Positions 10,332 through 19,184 of a stretch of DNA of 64,000 nt are shown in pieces. The stretch is from assembly GCF_000756375.1 (NCBI RefSeq), contig NZ_JNFD01000026.1, forward strand, positions 1-64,000. Reading direction: 5' to 3'. The position numbers and the translations under genes were made by a program. The notes under the pieces were generated by a model. It was not told the DNA's origin, searched no databases, and saw nothing but the letters and a program-made list of their open reading frames with translations. This DNA comes from Sphingopyxis sp. LC81 (GTDB lineage: Bacteria; Pseudomonadota; Alphaproteobacteria; Sphingomonadales; Sphingomonadaceae). The first letter of the stretch is position 1; every line of letters begins with the position of its first letter.

Positions 10332-10958
10332 ATGAAGGTCAAGGTTCACACCATCGACGGCAAGGCCGGCGCGGACATCGATCTTAACGACGATGTGTTC
10401 GGCGTCGACCCGCGCGCCGACATCCTCCACCGTGTCGTCAGCTGGCAGCTCGAAAAGCGCCGTGGCCCGGCTCGCGCCGCCCGCGAACGCAGCGACGTGT
10501 CGCGCACCGGCAAGAAGTTCGGTCGTCAGAAGGGCGGCGGTACGGCTCGTCACGGCGATCGCGCAGCTCCGATCTTCATCGGCGGCGGCAAGGCGCATGG
10601 CCCGCGTGCCCGCACCTTCGGCCACTCGCTGAACAAGAAGATCCGCACGCTCGGCCTGAAAATGGCGCTGAGCGACAAGGCGAAGGGCGGCAAGATCCTC
10701 GTTCTCGACACGCTCGAGCTCAAGGATGCCAAGACCAAGGCGCTCGCCGGCCAGCTCGGCAAGCTCGAACTCGGCAATCGCGCACTCTTCATCGATGGTG
10801 ATGCAGTGCACGAAAGCTTCGCCATGGCGTCGGCCAACCTCATCGGCATCGACTCGATGCCGGCGATGGGTGCCAACGTCTATGACATTTTGCGCGCCGA
10901 TACGCTGGTTCTGACCCGCGCCGGCCTCGAAAAGCTGGAGGCACGCTTCAATGGCTAA
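10332..10958 (+). CDS. rplD: 50S ribosomal protein L4
   Basis: A 208-residue L4, which lines the peptide exit tunnel and in gamma-proteobacteria represses the S10 operon. The conserved loop [25 protein letters not shown] is present (only its ends are diagnostic here: SRTGKK and GGGTARHG), as is the C-terminal core. It follows rplC by two bases and its last eight bases overlap rplW, so translation is coupled. Confidence 0.96.
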   Translation: MKVKVHTIDGKAGADIDLNDDVFGVDPRADILHRVVSWQLEKRRGPARAARERSDVSRTGKKFGRQKGGGTARHGDRAAPIFIGGGKAHGPRARTFGHSLNKKIRTLGLKMALSDKAKGGKILVLDTLELKDAKTKALAGQLGKLELGNRALFIDGDAVHESFAMASANLIGIDSMPAMGANVYDILRADTLVLTRAGLEKLEARFNG

Positions 10959-11259
10959 GGCAAAAACAGTCGACGCGCGTCACTATGACGTGATTCTCGC
11001 TCCGGTGATCACTGAAAAGTCGACGCTGCTCAGCGAAAATGACGCAGTGGTGTTCAAGGTTGCGAACGACGCAACCAAGCCCGCGATCAAGGCCGCCGTC
11101 GAGGCGCTGTTCGATGTCAAGGTTCTCAGCGTCAACACGCTGATCACCAAGGGCAAGACCAAGCGCTGGAAGGGCAAGCCCTACACCCGCAGCGACGTGA
11201 AGAAGGCGATCGTTCGCCTGGCCGAAGGCCAGACGATCGACGTCACGACCGGCGTCTGA
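10951..11259 (+). CDS. rplW: 50S ribosomal protein L23
   Basis: A 102-residue L23, which sits at the tunnel exit and docks trigger factor and [20 protein letters not shown] at the N-terminus and [20 protein letters not shown] in the loop are typical. Its start overlaps the end of rplD by eight bases, with the ribosome-binding site inside rplD. Length and position are as expected for the S10 operon. Confidence 0.96.
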   Translation: MAKAKTVDARHYDVILAPVITEKSTLLSENDAVVFKVANDATKPAIKAAVEALFDVKVLSVNTLITKGKTKRWKGKPYTRSDVKKAIVRLAEGQTIDVTTGV

Positions 11260-11280
11260 TTGTAGGAAAAGGCAGAGAAA

Positions 11281-12117
11281 ATGGCACTTAAATCCTATAA
11301 TCCGACCAGCCCCGCGCAGCGCGGCCTGATCCTCGTCGACAAGTCGTCGCTGTGGAAGGGCAAGCCCGTCAAGGCGCTGACCGAAGGCAAGAACAAGACT
11401 GGTGGCCGCAACAACAAGGGTCATGTGACCTCGCGCGGTATCGCCGGTGGCCACAAGCAGAAGTACCGCTTCATCGACTTCAAGCGTCGCAAGTGGGACA
11501 TGCCGGCTACCGTCGAGCGTCTGGAATATGACCCCAACCGCACGGCGTTCATCGCACTCGTCAAGTATGAAGACGGTGAGCAGACCTACATCCTGGCGCC
11601 GCAGCGTCTGGCCGTTGGCGACACCGTCGTTGCTGGCAAGAAGACCGACGTGAAGCCGGGCAATGCGATGGAATTGTCGCAGATGCCCGTCGGCACGATC
11701 GTCCATAACATCGAGATGAAGCCGGGCAAGGGTGGCCAGATCGCCCGTTCGGCTGGCACCTATGCACAGGTCGTCGGTCGTGACCGCGGTCTCGTCATCG
11801 TGCGTCTCGGTTCGGGCGAGCAGCGTTACATTCGCGGCGAGTGCATGGGCACGGTCGGTGCGGTGTCGAACCCCGACAACCAGAACACCAACCTCGGCAA
11901 GGCCGGCCGCGGTCGCTGGCTCGGCAAGCGCCCGCTGACGCGCGGTGTTGCAAAGAACCCGGTCGATCACCCGCATGGCGGCGGCGAAGGCCGTACCTCG
12001 GGCGGCCGTCACCCGGTTACCCCGTGGGGCAAGCCGACGAAGGGTGCGCGTACGCGCCACAACAAGTCGACCGACAAGATGATCATCCGGTCGCGTCACG
12101 CGAAGAAGAAGAGGTAA
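11281..12117 (+). CDS. rplB: 50S ribosomal protein L2
   Basis: A 278-residue L2, essential for subunit association and peptidyl-transferase activity. [17 protein letters not shown], the RNA-binding [12 protein letters not shown] and the highly conserved [13 protein letters not shown] with its functional His are all present. It lies 21 bp behind rplW with AGGCAGAG before the ATG, and three bases before rpsS. The protein is the normal length. Confidence 0.97.
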   Translation: MALKSYNPTSPAQRGLILVDKSSLWKGKPVKALTEGKNKTGGRNNKGHVTSRGIAGGHKQKYRFIDFKRRKWDMPATVERLEYDPNRTAFIALVKYEDGEQTYILAPQRLAVGDTVVAGKKTDVKPGNAMELSQMPVGTIVHNIEMKPGKGGQIARSAGTYAQVVGRDRGLVIVRLGSGEQRYIRGECMGTVGAVSNPDNQNTNLGKAGRGRWLGKRPLTRGVAKNPVDHPHGGGEGRTSGGRHPVTPWGKPTKGARTRHNKSTDKMIIRSRHAKKKR

Positions 12118-12120
12118 GCC

Positions 12121-12396
12121 ATGGCTCGCTCGGTCTGGAAGGGTCCTTTCGTGGACCTCCATCTGCTCAAGAAAGCCGAAACGGCCCAGGACGGCGGCAG
12201 CAATGCCCCGATCAAGACCTGGTCGCGTCGGTCCACCATCCTGCCGCAGTTCGTGGGGCTGACCTTCAACGTCTACAACGGCCGCAAGTTCGTGCCGGTG
12301 TCGGTCAACGAAGACATGGTCGGCATGAAGCTGGGTGAATTTGCGCCGACGCGCTTCTTCCCCGGTCACGCTGCCGACAAGAAGGGCAAACGCTAA
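12121..12396 (+). CDS. rpsS: 30S ribosomal protein S19
   Basis: A 91-residue S19 of the 30S head, which contacts the A-site tRNA region and forms an intersubunit bridge. [18 protein letters not shown] and [17 protein letters not shown] are diagnostic. The stop codon shares its last base with the ATG of rplV (TAATG), so the two are translationally coupled. Confidence 0.97.
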   Translation: MARSVWKGPFVDLHLLKKAETAQDGGSNAPIKTWSRRSTILPQFVGLTFNVYNGRKFVPVSVNEDMVGMKLGEFAPTRFFPGHAADKKGKR

Positions 12397-12776
12397 TGGG
12401 CAAGGAAAAGTCCCCCCGCCGCGTTGCGGATAACGAGGCACTCTCGGTCGGCACGCAGATTCGCGGTTCGGCGCAGAAGCTGAACCTCGTTGCCGCGCTG
12501 ATCCGCGGCCGCAAGGTCGAAGACGCGATGAACATCCTCACCTTCTCGAAGAAGGCGATGGCTGTCGACGTGCGCAAGGTTCTCGCCAGCGCCGTCGCCA
12601 ACGCGGAAAACAACCACAACCTCGACGTTGATGCGCTCGTCATCAAGGAAGCGAGCGTGGGCAAGTCGATCTCGATGAAGCGCTGGCACGCACGTGGCCG
12701 CGGCAAGTCGACCCGGATCGTCAAGCCGTTCAGCCGCATCCGCATTGTCGTGCGCGAACAGGAAGAAGAGGCGTAA
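12396..12776 (+). CDS. rplV: 50S ribosomal protein L22
   Basis: A 126-residue L22 that lines the exit tunnel; its beta hairpin is a site of macrolide resistance in other bacteria. The core [20 protein letters not shown] and the hairpin [20 protein letters not shown] are intact with no obvious deletion. The start overlaps the rpsS stop by one base. rpsC follows one base after its stop. Confidence 0.96.
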   Translation: MGKEKSPRRVADNEALSVGTQIRGSAQKLNLVAALIRGRKVEDAMNILTFSKKAMAVDVRKVLASAVANAENNHNLDVDALVIKEASVGKSISMKRWHARGRGKSTRIVKPFSRIRIVVREQEEEA

Positions 12777-12777
12777 G

Positions 12778-13485
12778 ATGGGCCAGAAGAGCAATCCGAT
12801 CGGCCTGCGCCTGCAGGTCAACCGCACCTGGGACAGCCGCTGGTTCGCCGAAGGCCAGGATTATGGCCGCATGCTGGTCGAGGATCTGAAGATCCGCCAG
12901 TATGTGTTCAAGAACCTGCCGCAGGCCGCGATCTCGAAGGTCGTGATCGAACGTCCGGCGAAGCTGTGCCGCGTCTCGATCTATGCCGCCCGTCCGGGCG
13001 TCATCATCGGCAAGAAGGGCGCGGACATCGAAAAGCTGCGCAAGAAGCTCGGTGAACTGACGGGCAGCGACGTGTCGCTGAACATCGTCGAAATCCGCAA
13101 GCCCGAAGTCGACGCCAAGCTCGTCGGCCAGGGCATTGCCGATCAGCTCGAACGCCGCGTCGCGTTCCGTCGCGCCATGAAGCGTGCGGTTCAGTCGGCG
13201 ATGCGTCTGGGCGCCGAAGGCATCCGCATCAACTGCGCCGGCCGTCTCGGCGGCGCGGAAATCGCACGTACCGAATGGTACCGCGAAGGCCGGGTGCCGC
13301 TTCACACGCTGCGCGCCAACGTCGACTACGCCGAATCGACCGCGCACACCGCCTATGGCGTGTGCGGGATCAAGGTGTGGATCTTCAAGGGCGAGATTCT
13401 CGGCCACGACCCGATGGCGACCGACCGTCTGATGCTCGATGCACAGACGACCGGCGTCCGTCCGGCTCGTGAAGATCGCCGCTAA
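12778..13485 (+). CDS. rpsC: 30S ribosomal protein S3
   Basis: A 235-residue S3, part of the mRNA entry channel and its helicase activity. The ATG at 12778 was chosen because [20 protein letters not shown] is the conserved N-terminus; the frame is open further upstream inside rplV. The KH motif [15 protein letters not shown] is present, as is the C-terminal domain with [19 protein letters not shown]. The length is normal. Confidence 0.97.
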   Translation: MGQKSNPIGLRLQVNRTWDSRWFAEGQDYGRMLVEDLKIRQYVFKNLPQAAISKVVIERPAKLCRVSIYAARPGVIIGKKGADIEKLRKKLGELTGSDVSLNIVEIRKPEVDAKLVGQGIADQLERRVAFRRAMKRAVQSAMRLGAEGIRINCAGRLGGAEIARTEWYREGRVPLHTLRANVDYAESTAHTAYGVCGIKVWIFKGEILGHDPMATDRLMLDAQTTGVRPAREDRR

Positions 13486-13496
13486 GGACTGCTGAC

Positions 13497-13928
13497 ATGC
13501 TGCAACCGAAAAAAACCAAGTTCCGCAAGGCTTTCAAGGGCCGCATCCATGGCAATGCCAAGGGCGGAACCAGCCTGAACTTCGGCTCCTACGGGCTGAA
13601 GGCGATGGAACCCGAGCGCATCACCGCACGCCAGATCGAAGCGGCTCGCCGTGCGATCAGCCGCGCGATCAAGCGTCAGGGCCGTTTGTGGATCCGCATT
13701 TTCCCCGACGTCCCCGTGTCGTCGAAGCCTGCCGAAGTCCGTATGGGTAAGGGCAAGGGTTCGCCGGAATTCTGGGCCGCGCGCGTGAAGCCGGGTCGCA
13801 TCCTGTTCGAACTCGACGGCGTTCCCGGCCCCGTGGCCGCGCTGGCGTTCGAACGCGCCGCGATGAAGCTGCCGATCAAGACGAAGGTGATCGCCCGTCT
13901 CGGCGACACCTCGCACCTGGAGGGCTAA
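13497..13928 (+). CDS. rplP: 50S ribosomal protein L16
   Basis: A 143-residue L16, which organises the A-site side of the 50S subunit. [19 protein letters not shown] and the motif [19 protein letters not shown] are diagnostic. It follows rpsC by eleven bases and precedes rpmC by four, as in the classical S10 order. Confidence 0.97.
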   Translation: MLQPKKTKFRKAFKGRIHGNAKGGTSLNFGSYGLKAMEPERITARQIEAARRAISRAIKRQGRLWIRIFPDVPVSSKPAEVRMGKGKGSPEFWAARVKPGRILFELDGVPGPVAALAFERAAMKLPIKTKVIARLGDTSHLEG

Positions 13929-13932
13929 GGAC

Positions 13933-14136
13933 ATGGCCAAGACCGAAGATTTCAAGGCCAAGACCGACGACCAGCTCGCCGAACAGCTTGGCGAACTGAA
14001 GCGCGAGGCGTTCAACCTCCGCTTCCAGGCGGCCACCGGCCAGCTTGAAAAAGCATCGCGCGTCAAGGAAGTGCGGCGCTCGATCGCCCGCATCAAGACG
14101 CAGCAGACCGAGCGCACGCGCTCGGCCGCGAAGTAA
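13933..14136 (+). CDS. rpmC: 50S ribosomal protein L29
   Basis: A 67-residue L29, located at the tunnel exit next to L23. The helical hairpin with [19 protein letters not shown] and the C-terminal [14 protein letters not shown] match the family. AAGGAC precedes the ATG. It sits between rplP and rpsQ as expected. Confidence 0.95.
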   Translation: MAKTEDFKAKTDDQLAEQLGELKREAFNLRFQAATGQLEKASRVKEVRRSIARIKTQQTERTRSAAK

Positions 14137-14147
14137 GGAGACTATCG

Positions 14148-14429
14148 ATGCCGAAGCGCATTCTGACCGGTACGGTGGTGTCCGACAAGGGCGACAAGAC
14201 CGTCGTGGTGAAGGTCGAACGGAAGGTGAAGCACCCTCTGTACGGCAAGATCATCCGCCGCTCGAAAAAGTATCACGCCCACGATGAGGACAACGCCATC
14301 AAGGCCGGCGAAACCGTCCGTATCGAGGAAACGAAGCCGATTTCGAAGCTGAAGACGTGGAAGGTGCTCGACAAGGTCGACACCCACAGCAAGCCCAAGA
14401 GCGCTACCGCTCCGGCTGCTGACGCCTGA
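14148..14429 (+). CDS. rpsQ: 30S ribosomal protein S17
   Basis: A 93-residue S17, a primary 16S rRNA binder with an OB fold. [20 protein letters not shown] and the conserved [19 protein letters not shown] are present; an Ala/Pro/Lys-rich tail extends the C-terminus slightly. It is the last gene of the S10 section. A 61-bp spacer with a small CCGGG/CCCGG hairpin (14450-14463) separates it from rplN, the point where the spc operon begins in E. coli. Confidence 0.96.
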   Translation: MPKRILTGTVVSDKGDKTVVVKVERKVKHPLYGKIIRRSKKYHAHDEDNAIKAGETVRIEETKPISKLKTWKVLDKVDTHSKPKSATAPAADA

Positions 14430-14490
14430 AGCTGAGTTTCACGGAACCGCCGGGGCATCCCGGTAGGCCAAAAAAGAAGGAAATGCATCG

Positions 14491-14859
14491 ATGATTCAGA
14501 TGCAGTCACAATTGGAAGTCGCTGACAACAGCGGTGCCAAGCGCGTCCAGTGCATCAAGGTGCTGGGCGGGTCGAAGCGTCGTACCGCCGGCGTGGGCGA
14601 CGTGATCGTCGTGTCGATCAAGGAAGCTCAGCCCCGCGGCAAGGTGAAGAAGGGTGACGTGCATCGCGCCGTTATCGTTCGCACCGCCAAGGACGTGCGC
14701 CGCGCCGATGGCTCGGTCATCCGTTTCGACAGCAACGCCGCCGTGCTCGTCAACAAGAACGAGGAGCCGATCGGCACCCGTATCTTCGGCCCCGTCGTCC
14801 GCGAACTGCGCGGCCGTGGCTATATGAAGATCATCAGCCTGGCGCCGGAGGTGCTCTGA
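14491..14859 (+). CDS. rplN: 50S ribosomal protein L14
   Basis: A 122-residue L14, forming intersubunit bridges with 16S r[23 protein letters not shown] and the C-terminal [19 protein letters not shown] are diagnostic, and the length is exact. GAAGGAAA precedes the ATG. In gamma-proteobacteria this is the first gene of spc; the spacer in front of it is the longest since rpsJ-rplC. Confidence 0.97.
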   Translation: MIQMQSQLEVADNSGAKRVQCIKVLGGSKRRTAGVGDVIVVSIKEAQPRGKVKKGDVHRAVIVRTAKDVRRADGSVIRFDSNAAVLVNKNEEPIGTRIFGPVVRELRGRGYMKIISLAPEVL

Positions 14860-14861
14860 CC

Positions 14862-15179
14862 ATGGCGAACAAGATCAAGAAGGGCGACACGGTTGTCATC
14901 CTGTCCGGCAAGGACAAGGGCAAGACCGGCGAAGTGACGCAGAGCCTGCCGAAAGACGGCAAGGTCGTCGTCGCTGGCGTCAATGTCATCACGCGCCACC
15001 GCAAGCCGAGCCAGACCAACCCGCAGGGCGGCCTGGAACGCAAGGAAGCGCCGCTGTACGCGAGCAAGGTCGCGATTGCCGATCCCAAGACCGGCAAGCC
15101 GACGCGCGTTCGTTTTGAAACCAAGGACGGCAAGAAGGTCCGCGTGGCCGTGAAGTCCGGGGAGACGCTCAATGGCTGA
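14862..15179 (+). CDS. rplX: 50S ribosomal protein L24
   Basis: A 105-residue L24, an assembly initiator for the 50S subunit. The KOW motif [20 protein letters not shown] is at the N-terminus and the C-terminal region [19 protein letters not shown] is typical. It begins two bases after rplN and overlaps rplE by eight bases, indicating coupled translation. Confidence 0.96.
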   Translation: MANKIKKGDTVVILSGKDKGKTGEVTQSLPKDGKVVVAGVNVITRHRKPSQTNPQGGLERKEAPLYASKVAIADPKTGKPTRVRFETKDGKKVRVAVKSGETLNG

Positions 15180-15750
15180 CAATTACACCCCGCGCATGCG
15201 CAAGCGCTATGACGATGTGATCGTCAAGGCGATGACCGAAAAGTTCGGTTACAAGAATGCGATGGAAGTGCCGAAGATCGAAAAGATCACGCTCAACATG
15301 GGCGTCGGCGAAGCCACGCAGGACAAGAAGAAGGTCGAATCGGCAGCTGCCGAGATGGAACTCATCGCCGGCCAGAAGCCTGTCGTGACCAAGGCGAAGA
15401 AGTCGATCGCACAGTTCAAGCTGCGCGAAGGCATGCCGATCGGCTGCAAGGTGACCCTGCGCCGCGAACGCATGTATGAATTCCTCGATCGCCTGATCAC
15501 GATCGCAATGCCGCGCATCCGCGACTTCCGCGGCGTGTCGGCGACGAGCTTCGACGGCCGTGGCAACTATGCCATGGGCCTGAAAGAGCAGATCATCTTC
15601 CCCGAGATCAACTATGACCGCATCGACCAGGTGCGCGGCATGGACGTGATCGTCACCACCACCGCCCGTACGGACGATGAAGCCCGCGAACTGCTCAAGC
15701 TGTTCGGCTTCCCCTTCCCGATCGAAGCGCAGGAAAAGGAAGCCGCCTGA
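15172..15750 (+). CDS. rplE: 50S ribosomal protein L5
   Basis: A 192-residue L5, the 5S rRNA-binding protein of the central protuberance. The conserved [31 protein letters not shown], and [18 protein letters not shown] motifs are present. The start lies inside the end of rplX. A 50-bp spacer with AAGGAAAGAG leads to rpsN. Confidence 0.97.
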   Translation: MADNYTPRMRKRYDDVIVKAMTEKFGYKNAMEVPKIEKITLNMGVGEATQDKKKVESAAAEMELIAGQKPVVTKAKKSIAQFKLREGMPIGCKVTLRRERMYEFLDRLITIAMPRIRDFRGVSATSFDGRGNYAMGLKEQIIFPEINYDRIDQVRGMDVIVTTTARTDDEARELLKLFGFPFPIEAQEKEAA

Positions 15751-15800
15751 TCCCTTCGGGACCAGGCAGGCTCTTTCAAGAAGGAAAGAGAACTTAAGTC

Positions 15801-16106
15801 ATGGCGAAACTGAGTTCGGTAAACAAGAACGAGCGTCGCAAGCAGCTGGTGAAGAAATACGCCGGCCGTTACGCGAAGCTGAAGGCGATTGCAGCGGACA
15901 GCTCGCTCGACGATGGCGAGCGTCTGATCGCGCGCCTCAAGATGGCGGAAATCCCGCGCAATGGTAACCCGACCCGCATCCGTAACCGGTGCGAGCTGAC
16001 GGGCCGCCCGCGCGCTTATTATCGCAAATTCCGGCTGTGCCGTATCCAGCTCCGCGATCTGGCCAACAAGGGCCTGATCCCCGGTGTTGTGAAGTCGAGC
16101 TGGTAA
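15801..16106 (+). CDS. rpsN: 30S ribosomal protein S14, zinc-free form
   Basis: A 101-residue S14 of the long, zinc-independent type: the region [20 protein letters not shown] has two isolated Cys rather than paired CxxC motifs. It binds the 30S head late in assembly. The length and the C-terminal [10 protein letters not shown] are typical of proteobacteria. AAGGAAAGAG precedes the ATG at a distance. Like L33 and L36 in this window it needs no zinc. Confidence 0.96.
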   Translation: MAKLSSVNKNERRKQLVKKYAGRYAKLKAIAADSSLDDGERLIARLKMAEIPRNGNPTRIRNRCELTGRPRAYYRKFRLCRIQLRDLANKGLIPGVVKSSW

Positions 16107-16118
16107 GGGACTGACAAG

Positions 16119-16523
16119 ATGGCAATGACCGATCCCCTGGGTGATATGCTCACCCGCATCCGCAACGGCCAGACGGCGAAGAAGGACAGCGTCCTGACGC
16201 CGGCTTCGACCCTGCGCGTCCGTGTTCTCGATGTTCTCCAGCGCGAAGGCTATATCCGCGGCTACAGCGAAGAAGCGCTGGGTGCCAAGGGCCAGCACAA
16301 GGGCATCCGCATCGAACTGAAATATTTCGAAGGGCAGCCGGCGATCCGCCATGTGGCGCGCGTTTCGAAGCCGGGTCGCCGCGTCTATTCGGGTTCGAAA
16401 GAACTTCCGATCATTCGCAACGGCCTGGGCATCACCATCGTGTCGACCCCGCGCGGCGTTCTCTCGGACGCCGAAGCACGCGAACATAATGTCGGCGGCG
16501 AAGTGCTGGCGGAGGTGTTCTGA
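16119..16523 (+). CDS. rpsH: 30S ribosomal protein S8
   Basis: A 134-residue S8, a central-domain 16S rRNA binder and, in E. coli, the repressor of the spc operon. [16 protein letters not shown] and the C-terminal [16 protein letters not shown] are diagnostic. Two in-frame ATGs six bases apart could start it; I kept the first. Its stop overlaps the rplF start (TGATG). Confidence 0.96.
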   Translation: MAMTDPLGDMLTRIRNGQTAKKDSVLTPASTLRVRVLDVLQREGYIRGYSEEALGAKGQHKGIRIELKYFEGQPAIRHVARVSKPGRRVYSGSKELPIIRNGLGITIVSTPRGVLSDAEAREHNVGGEVLAEVF

Positions 16524-17056
16524 TGTCGCGCATTGGTAAAAAGGCAGTGGCAATCCCGGGCGGCGTTACCGCCGCGATCGACGGCGGCCAGCTGTCGGTC
16601 AAGGGCCCGAAGGGCACGCTCGCGATGCCGCTTTCCGACCTCATCAACTATGAAGTCGCCGAAGGCAGCATCTCGGTCCAGCCCGCGAACGCGACCCGCG
16701 AAGCTCGCGCTTTCTGGGGCATGCAGCGCACGCTGGTGCAGAACCTGATCACGGGTGTGACCGAAGGCTTCACCAAGGTCCTCGAGATCACCGGTGTCGG
16801 CTATCGCGCCAACTCGCAGGGCAAGACTCTGAAGCTGCAGCTCGGCTACAGCCACGATGTCGATTTCGCGGTGCCCGAAGGCATCGAGATCAAGACGCCG
16901 GACAACACGACGATCGAGATCAGCGGCATCGACAAGCAGCAGGTCGGCCAGGTCGCGGCGGAAATCCGCCGTTGGCGTAAGCCCGAACCCTATAAGGGCA
17001 AGGGCATCAAATATCGCGGCGAGTACATCTTCCGCAAAGAAGGCAAGAAGAAGTAA
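16523..17056 (+). CDS. rplF: 50S ribosomal protein L6
   Basis: A 177-residue L6 near the factor-binding site of the 50S subunit. The duplicated fold begins with [17 protein letters not shown] and ends with the conserved [20 protein letters not shown]. It is translationally coupled to rpsH by a one-base overlap. rplR follows four bases after its stop. Confidence 0.97.
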   Translation: MSRIGKKAVAIPGGVTAAIDGGQLSVKGPKGTLAMPLSDLINYEVAEGSISVQPANATREARAFWGMQRTLVQNLITGVTEGFTKVLEITGVGYRANSQGKTLKLQLGYSHDVDFAVPEGIEIKTPDNTTIEISGIDKQQVGQVAAEIRRWRKPEPYKGKGIKYRGEYIFRKEGKKK

Positions 17057-17059
17057 GCC

Positions 17060-17413
17060 ATGGCACATCTTACCCCTTTCCAAAAACGCCGTCAGCGCGT
17101 CCGTACCGCCCTCCGTCAGCGCGCGGGTGGCCGCGCTCGCCTGTCGGTGCACCGTTCGGGCCGCCACATCTATGCACAGCTCATCGATGACGCTGCCGGG
17201 CAGACGCTCGCTTCGGCCTCGACGCTGGACAAGGATGTCCGCGGCAAGACCGGCGCGACCACTGCGGCGGCTGCCGACGTTGGCAAGCGCCTCGCCGCTG
17301 CCGCGAAAAAGGCGGGCGTGACGCAGGTCGTGTTCGACCGCGGCGGTTTCCTGTTCCACGGGCGCATCAAGGCGCTGGCCGACGCGGCTCGCGAAGGCGG
17401 ATTGGAGTTCTAA
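17060..17413 (+). CDS. rplR: 50S ribosomal protein L18
   Basis: A 117-residue L18, which binds 5S rRNA together with L5. [18 protein letters not shown] and the C-terminal [19 protein letters not shown] are typical. It lies between rplF and rpsE with two- to three-base spacers, as in the classical spc order. Confidence 0.97.
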   Translation: MAHLTPFQKRRQRVRTALRQRAGGRARLSVHRSGRHIYAQLIDDAAGQTLASASTLDKDVRGKTGATTAAAADVGKRLAAAAKKAGVTQVVFDRGGFLFHGRIKALADAAREGGLEF

Positions 17414-17415
17414 TC

Positions 17416-18114
17416 ATGGCAGACGAAGTACAGAACGTCGAAGGCGCTCCCGAAGCAGCCCCCACCGATGGCCAGGCTCCGCGCCGCGGCCGTGGCGGCG
17501 GCCGCGATGGTGGCCGTGGCGGTCGTGACGGTGGCCGTGGCCGCCGCGACGATCGTCGCCCGCGCGACGAAGAGGGTGGCGAAGAGCTGATCGAAAAGCT
17601 CGTCCACATCAACCGCGTCTCGAAGACCGTGAAGGGCGGCAAGCGCTTCGGTTTCGCCGCGCTCGTTGTCGTCGGCGACGGCAAGGGCCGCGCCGGTTTC
17701 GGTCATGGCAAGGCGCGCGAAGTGCCCGAAGCCATTTCGAAGGCGACCGCTGCCGCGAAGAAGGCGATGATTCGCGTTCCGCTGCGCGATGGCCGCACGC
17801 TGCACCACGATGGCCGTGGCCATTTCGGTGCCGGCAATGTGACGCTGCGTTCGGCACCCGCCGGTACGGGTATCATCGCCGGTGGCCCGATGCGCGCCGT
17901 GTTCGAATCGCTGGGCGTGGCCGATGTGGTGACCAAGTCGGTCGGCACCTCGAACCCCTACAACATGATCCGTGCGACCTTCGAAGCGCTCGGCGAGCAG
18001 ACCAGCCCGAAGTCGGTCGCGCAGCGCCGCGGCAAGAAGGTTTCGGACCTGATCAAGCGTGGCGGTGCATCCGACCGCGCAGCCGAGGCGGAAGCCGCGG
18101 CGGTGACGGAGTAA
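17416..18114 (+). CDS. rpsE: 30S ribosomal protein S5 with Arg/Gly-rich N-terminal extension
   Basis: A 232-residue S5, about 65 residues longer than E. coli S5. It shapes the mRNA entry tunnel and translational fidelity; spectinomycin resistance maps to its loop in other species. The core starts near [20 protein letters not shown] and contains [21 protein letters not shown]. The first 60 residues are low-complexity: an acidic stretch, then repeated [13 protein letters not shown]-type motifs and RRDD/RPRDEE. Such RGG segments bind RNA in other proteins. The C-terminus adds an Ala/Glu tail. The function of both extensions is unknown. Confidence 0.96.
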   Translation: MADEVQNVEGAPEAAPTDGQAPRRGRGGGRDGGRGGRDGGRGRRDDRRPRDEEGGEELIEKLVHINRVSKTVKGGKRFGFAALVVVGDGKGRAGFGHGKAREVPEAISKATAAAKKAMIRVPLRDGRTLHHDGRGHFGAGNVTLRSAPAGTGIIAGGPMRAVFESLGVADVVTKSVGTSNPYNMIRATFEALGEQTSPKSVAQRRGKKVSDLIKRGGASDRAAEAEAAAVTE

Positions 18115-18118
18115 GACG

Positions 18119-18304
18119 ATGGCTGACAAGAAGATCAAGATCCGCCAGATCGGTTCGCCGATCCGTCGTCCCAAGAGCCAGCGTGCGATCCTGACCGGCC
18201 TCGGCCTGGGCAAGATGCACCGCGAGGTCGAACTGGTCGACACCCCGGAAGTGCGCGGCATGATCCGCAAGCTGCCGCACATGGTCGAAGTCGTCGAGGG
18301 CTGA
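18119..18304 (+). CDS. rpmD: 50S ribosomal protein L30
   Basis: A 61-residue L30 of the short bacterial type. [19 protein letters not shown] and the C-terminal [15 protein letters not shown] match the family. It follows rpsE by four bases. The 55-bp spacer to rplO contains a ribosome-binding site GCGAAAGCGAG and is otherwise unremarkable. Confidence 0.95.
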   Translation: MADKKIKIRQIGSPIRRPKSQRAILTGLGLGKMHREVELVDTPEVRGMIRKLPHMVEVVEG

Positions 18305-18359
18305 GCCCCTCGCGACCCGACCTTTATCTATCAGCGCGATAAAAGCGAAAGCGAGTGCA

Positions 18360-18881
18360 ATGACTATCAAGCTTAACGAACTTCGTGATAACAATGGCGC
18401 CCGCAAGGGCCGCATGCGCGTCGGACGCGGCATCGGTTCGGGCAAGGGCAAGACCGCCGGCCGCGGCCAGAAGGGCCAGAAGGCCCGTAGCGGCGTCGCG
18501 ATCAACGGCTTCGAGGGCGGCCAGATGCCGCTCCACATGCGCATTCCGAAGCGCGGCTTCAACAACATCTTCGCGAAGGACTTTGCGATCGTGAACCTCG
18601 GTCAGGTGCAGAAGCTGATCGACGAGAAGAAGCTCGACGCCAAGGCTGTGGTCGATCACGCCGCGCTCAAGGCCGCCGGCGTTGCCCGCGGCGGCAAGGA
18701 CGGCGTCCGCCTCCTCGCCAAGGGTGAACTCACCGCGAAGCTGAACTTCGCCGTTGCCGGCGCGTCGAAGGGCGCGATCGAAGCGGTCGAAAAGGCTGGC
18801 GGCAAGGTCGAACTGCCCGAACCCAAGGCCGAAGGCGAAGGCAAGAAGGCCCAGCGCCGCGCCAAAGCCAAGGCGGAATAA
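18360..18881 (+). CDS. rplO: 50S ribosomal protein L15
   Basis: A 173-residue L15, a late assembly protein of the 50S subunit. [20 protein letters not shown], the Gly-rich [20 protein letters not shown] and the C-terminal AAGGKVE-like core are present, followed by a Lys/Ala-rich tail of about 20 residues. It is the last ribosomal gene of the run: a strong terminator stands nine bases behind its stop, so secY is not simply its continuation. Confidence 0.96.
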   Translation: MTIKLNELRDNNGARKGRMRVGRGIGSGKGKTAGRGQKGQKARSGVAINGFEGGQMPLHMRIPKRGFNNIFAKDFAIVNLGQVQKLIDEKKLDAKAVVDHAALKAAGVARGGKDGVRLLAKGELTAKLNFAVAGASKGAIEAVEKAGGKVELPEPKAEGEGKKAQRRAKAKAE

Positions 18882-18889
18882 TTATTGGC

Positions 18890-18923
18890 AAGGGCGGCTC
18901 CTCAGGAGCCGCCCTTTGTCATT
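18890..18923 (+). terminator. Intrinsic terminator after rplO
   Basis: AAGGGCGGCTCC at 18890-18901 pairs perfectly with GGAGCCGCCCTT at 18905-18916 around a TCA loop, followed by TTGTCATTT. This twelve-base stem is the best terminator of the ribosomal cluster and marks the end of the spc transcript before secY. Confidence 0.85.
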
Positions 18924-18937
18924 TGACCAACCTATTT

Positions 18938-19054
18938 CCCGTTCGTGTCGAGCCCTTCGGCTGCCTTGCAGGCGCTCAGGATAAACCAGGCTCGAGACAT
19001 CCCTCGGGACAGCGCAAGTTCGAGGGGCATCTCGACTTCGCTCGATGCGAACGG
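18938..19054. repeat. Dispersed sphingomonad-type inverted repeat between rplO and secY
   Basis: The left arm begins CCCGTTCGTGTCGAGC (18938-18953) and the right arm is CTCGACTTCGCTCGATGCGA followed by ACGG (19031-19054); their reverse complements share CCGTTCG and TCGAGC blocks. Motifs of this kind recur between genes in sphingomonad genomes as I know them. It sits just after the terminator, inside the gap between spc and secY. The rest of 19055-19184 holds the secY leader. Confidence 0.55.
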
Positions 19055-19184
19055 ATATTGAAAGCGGCAGGGGAGCGTCGGCTCACCGCTAAATAGGCCT
19101 TTCCCCTTGCGCTTCGTGTACGCCGAACGCACATAGGCGCCGGGTCGCGGGGGGCGCGGTCCGGAATATCCGAGGAAAACACCC

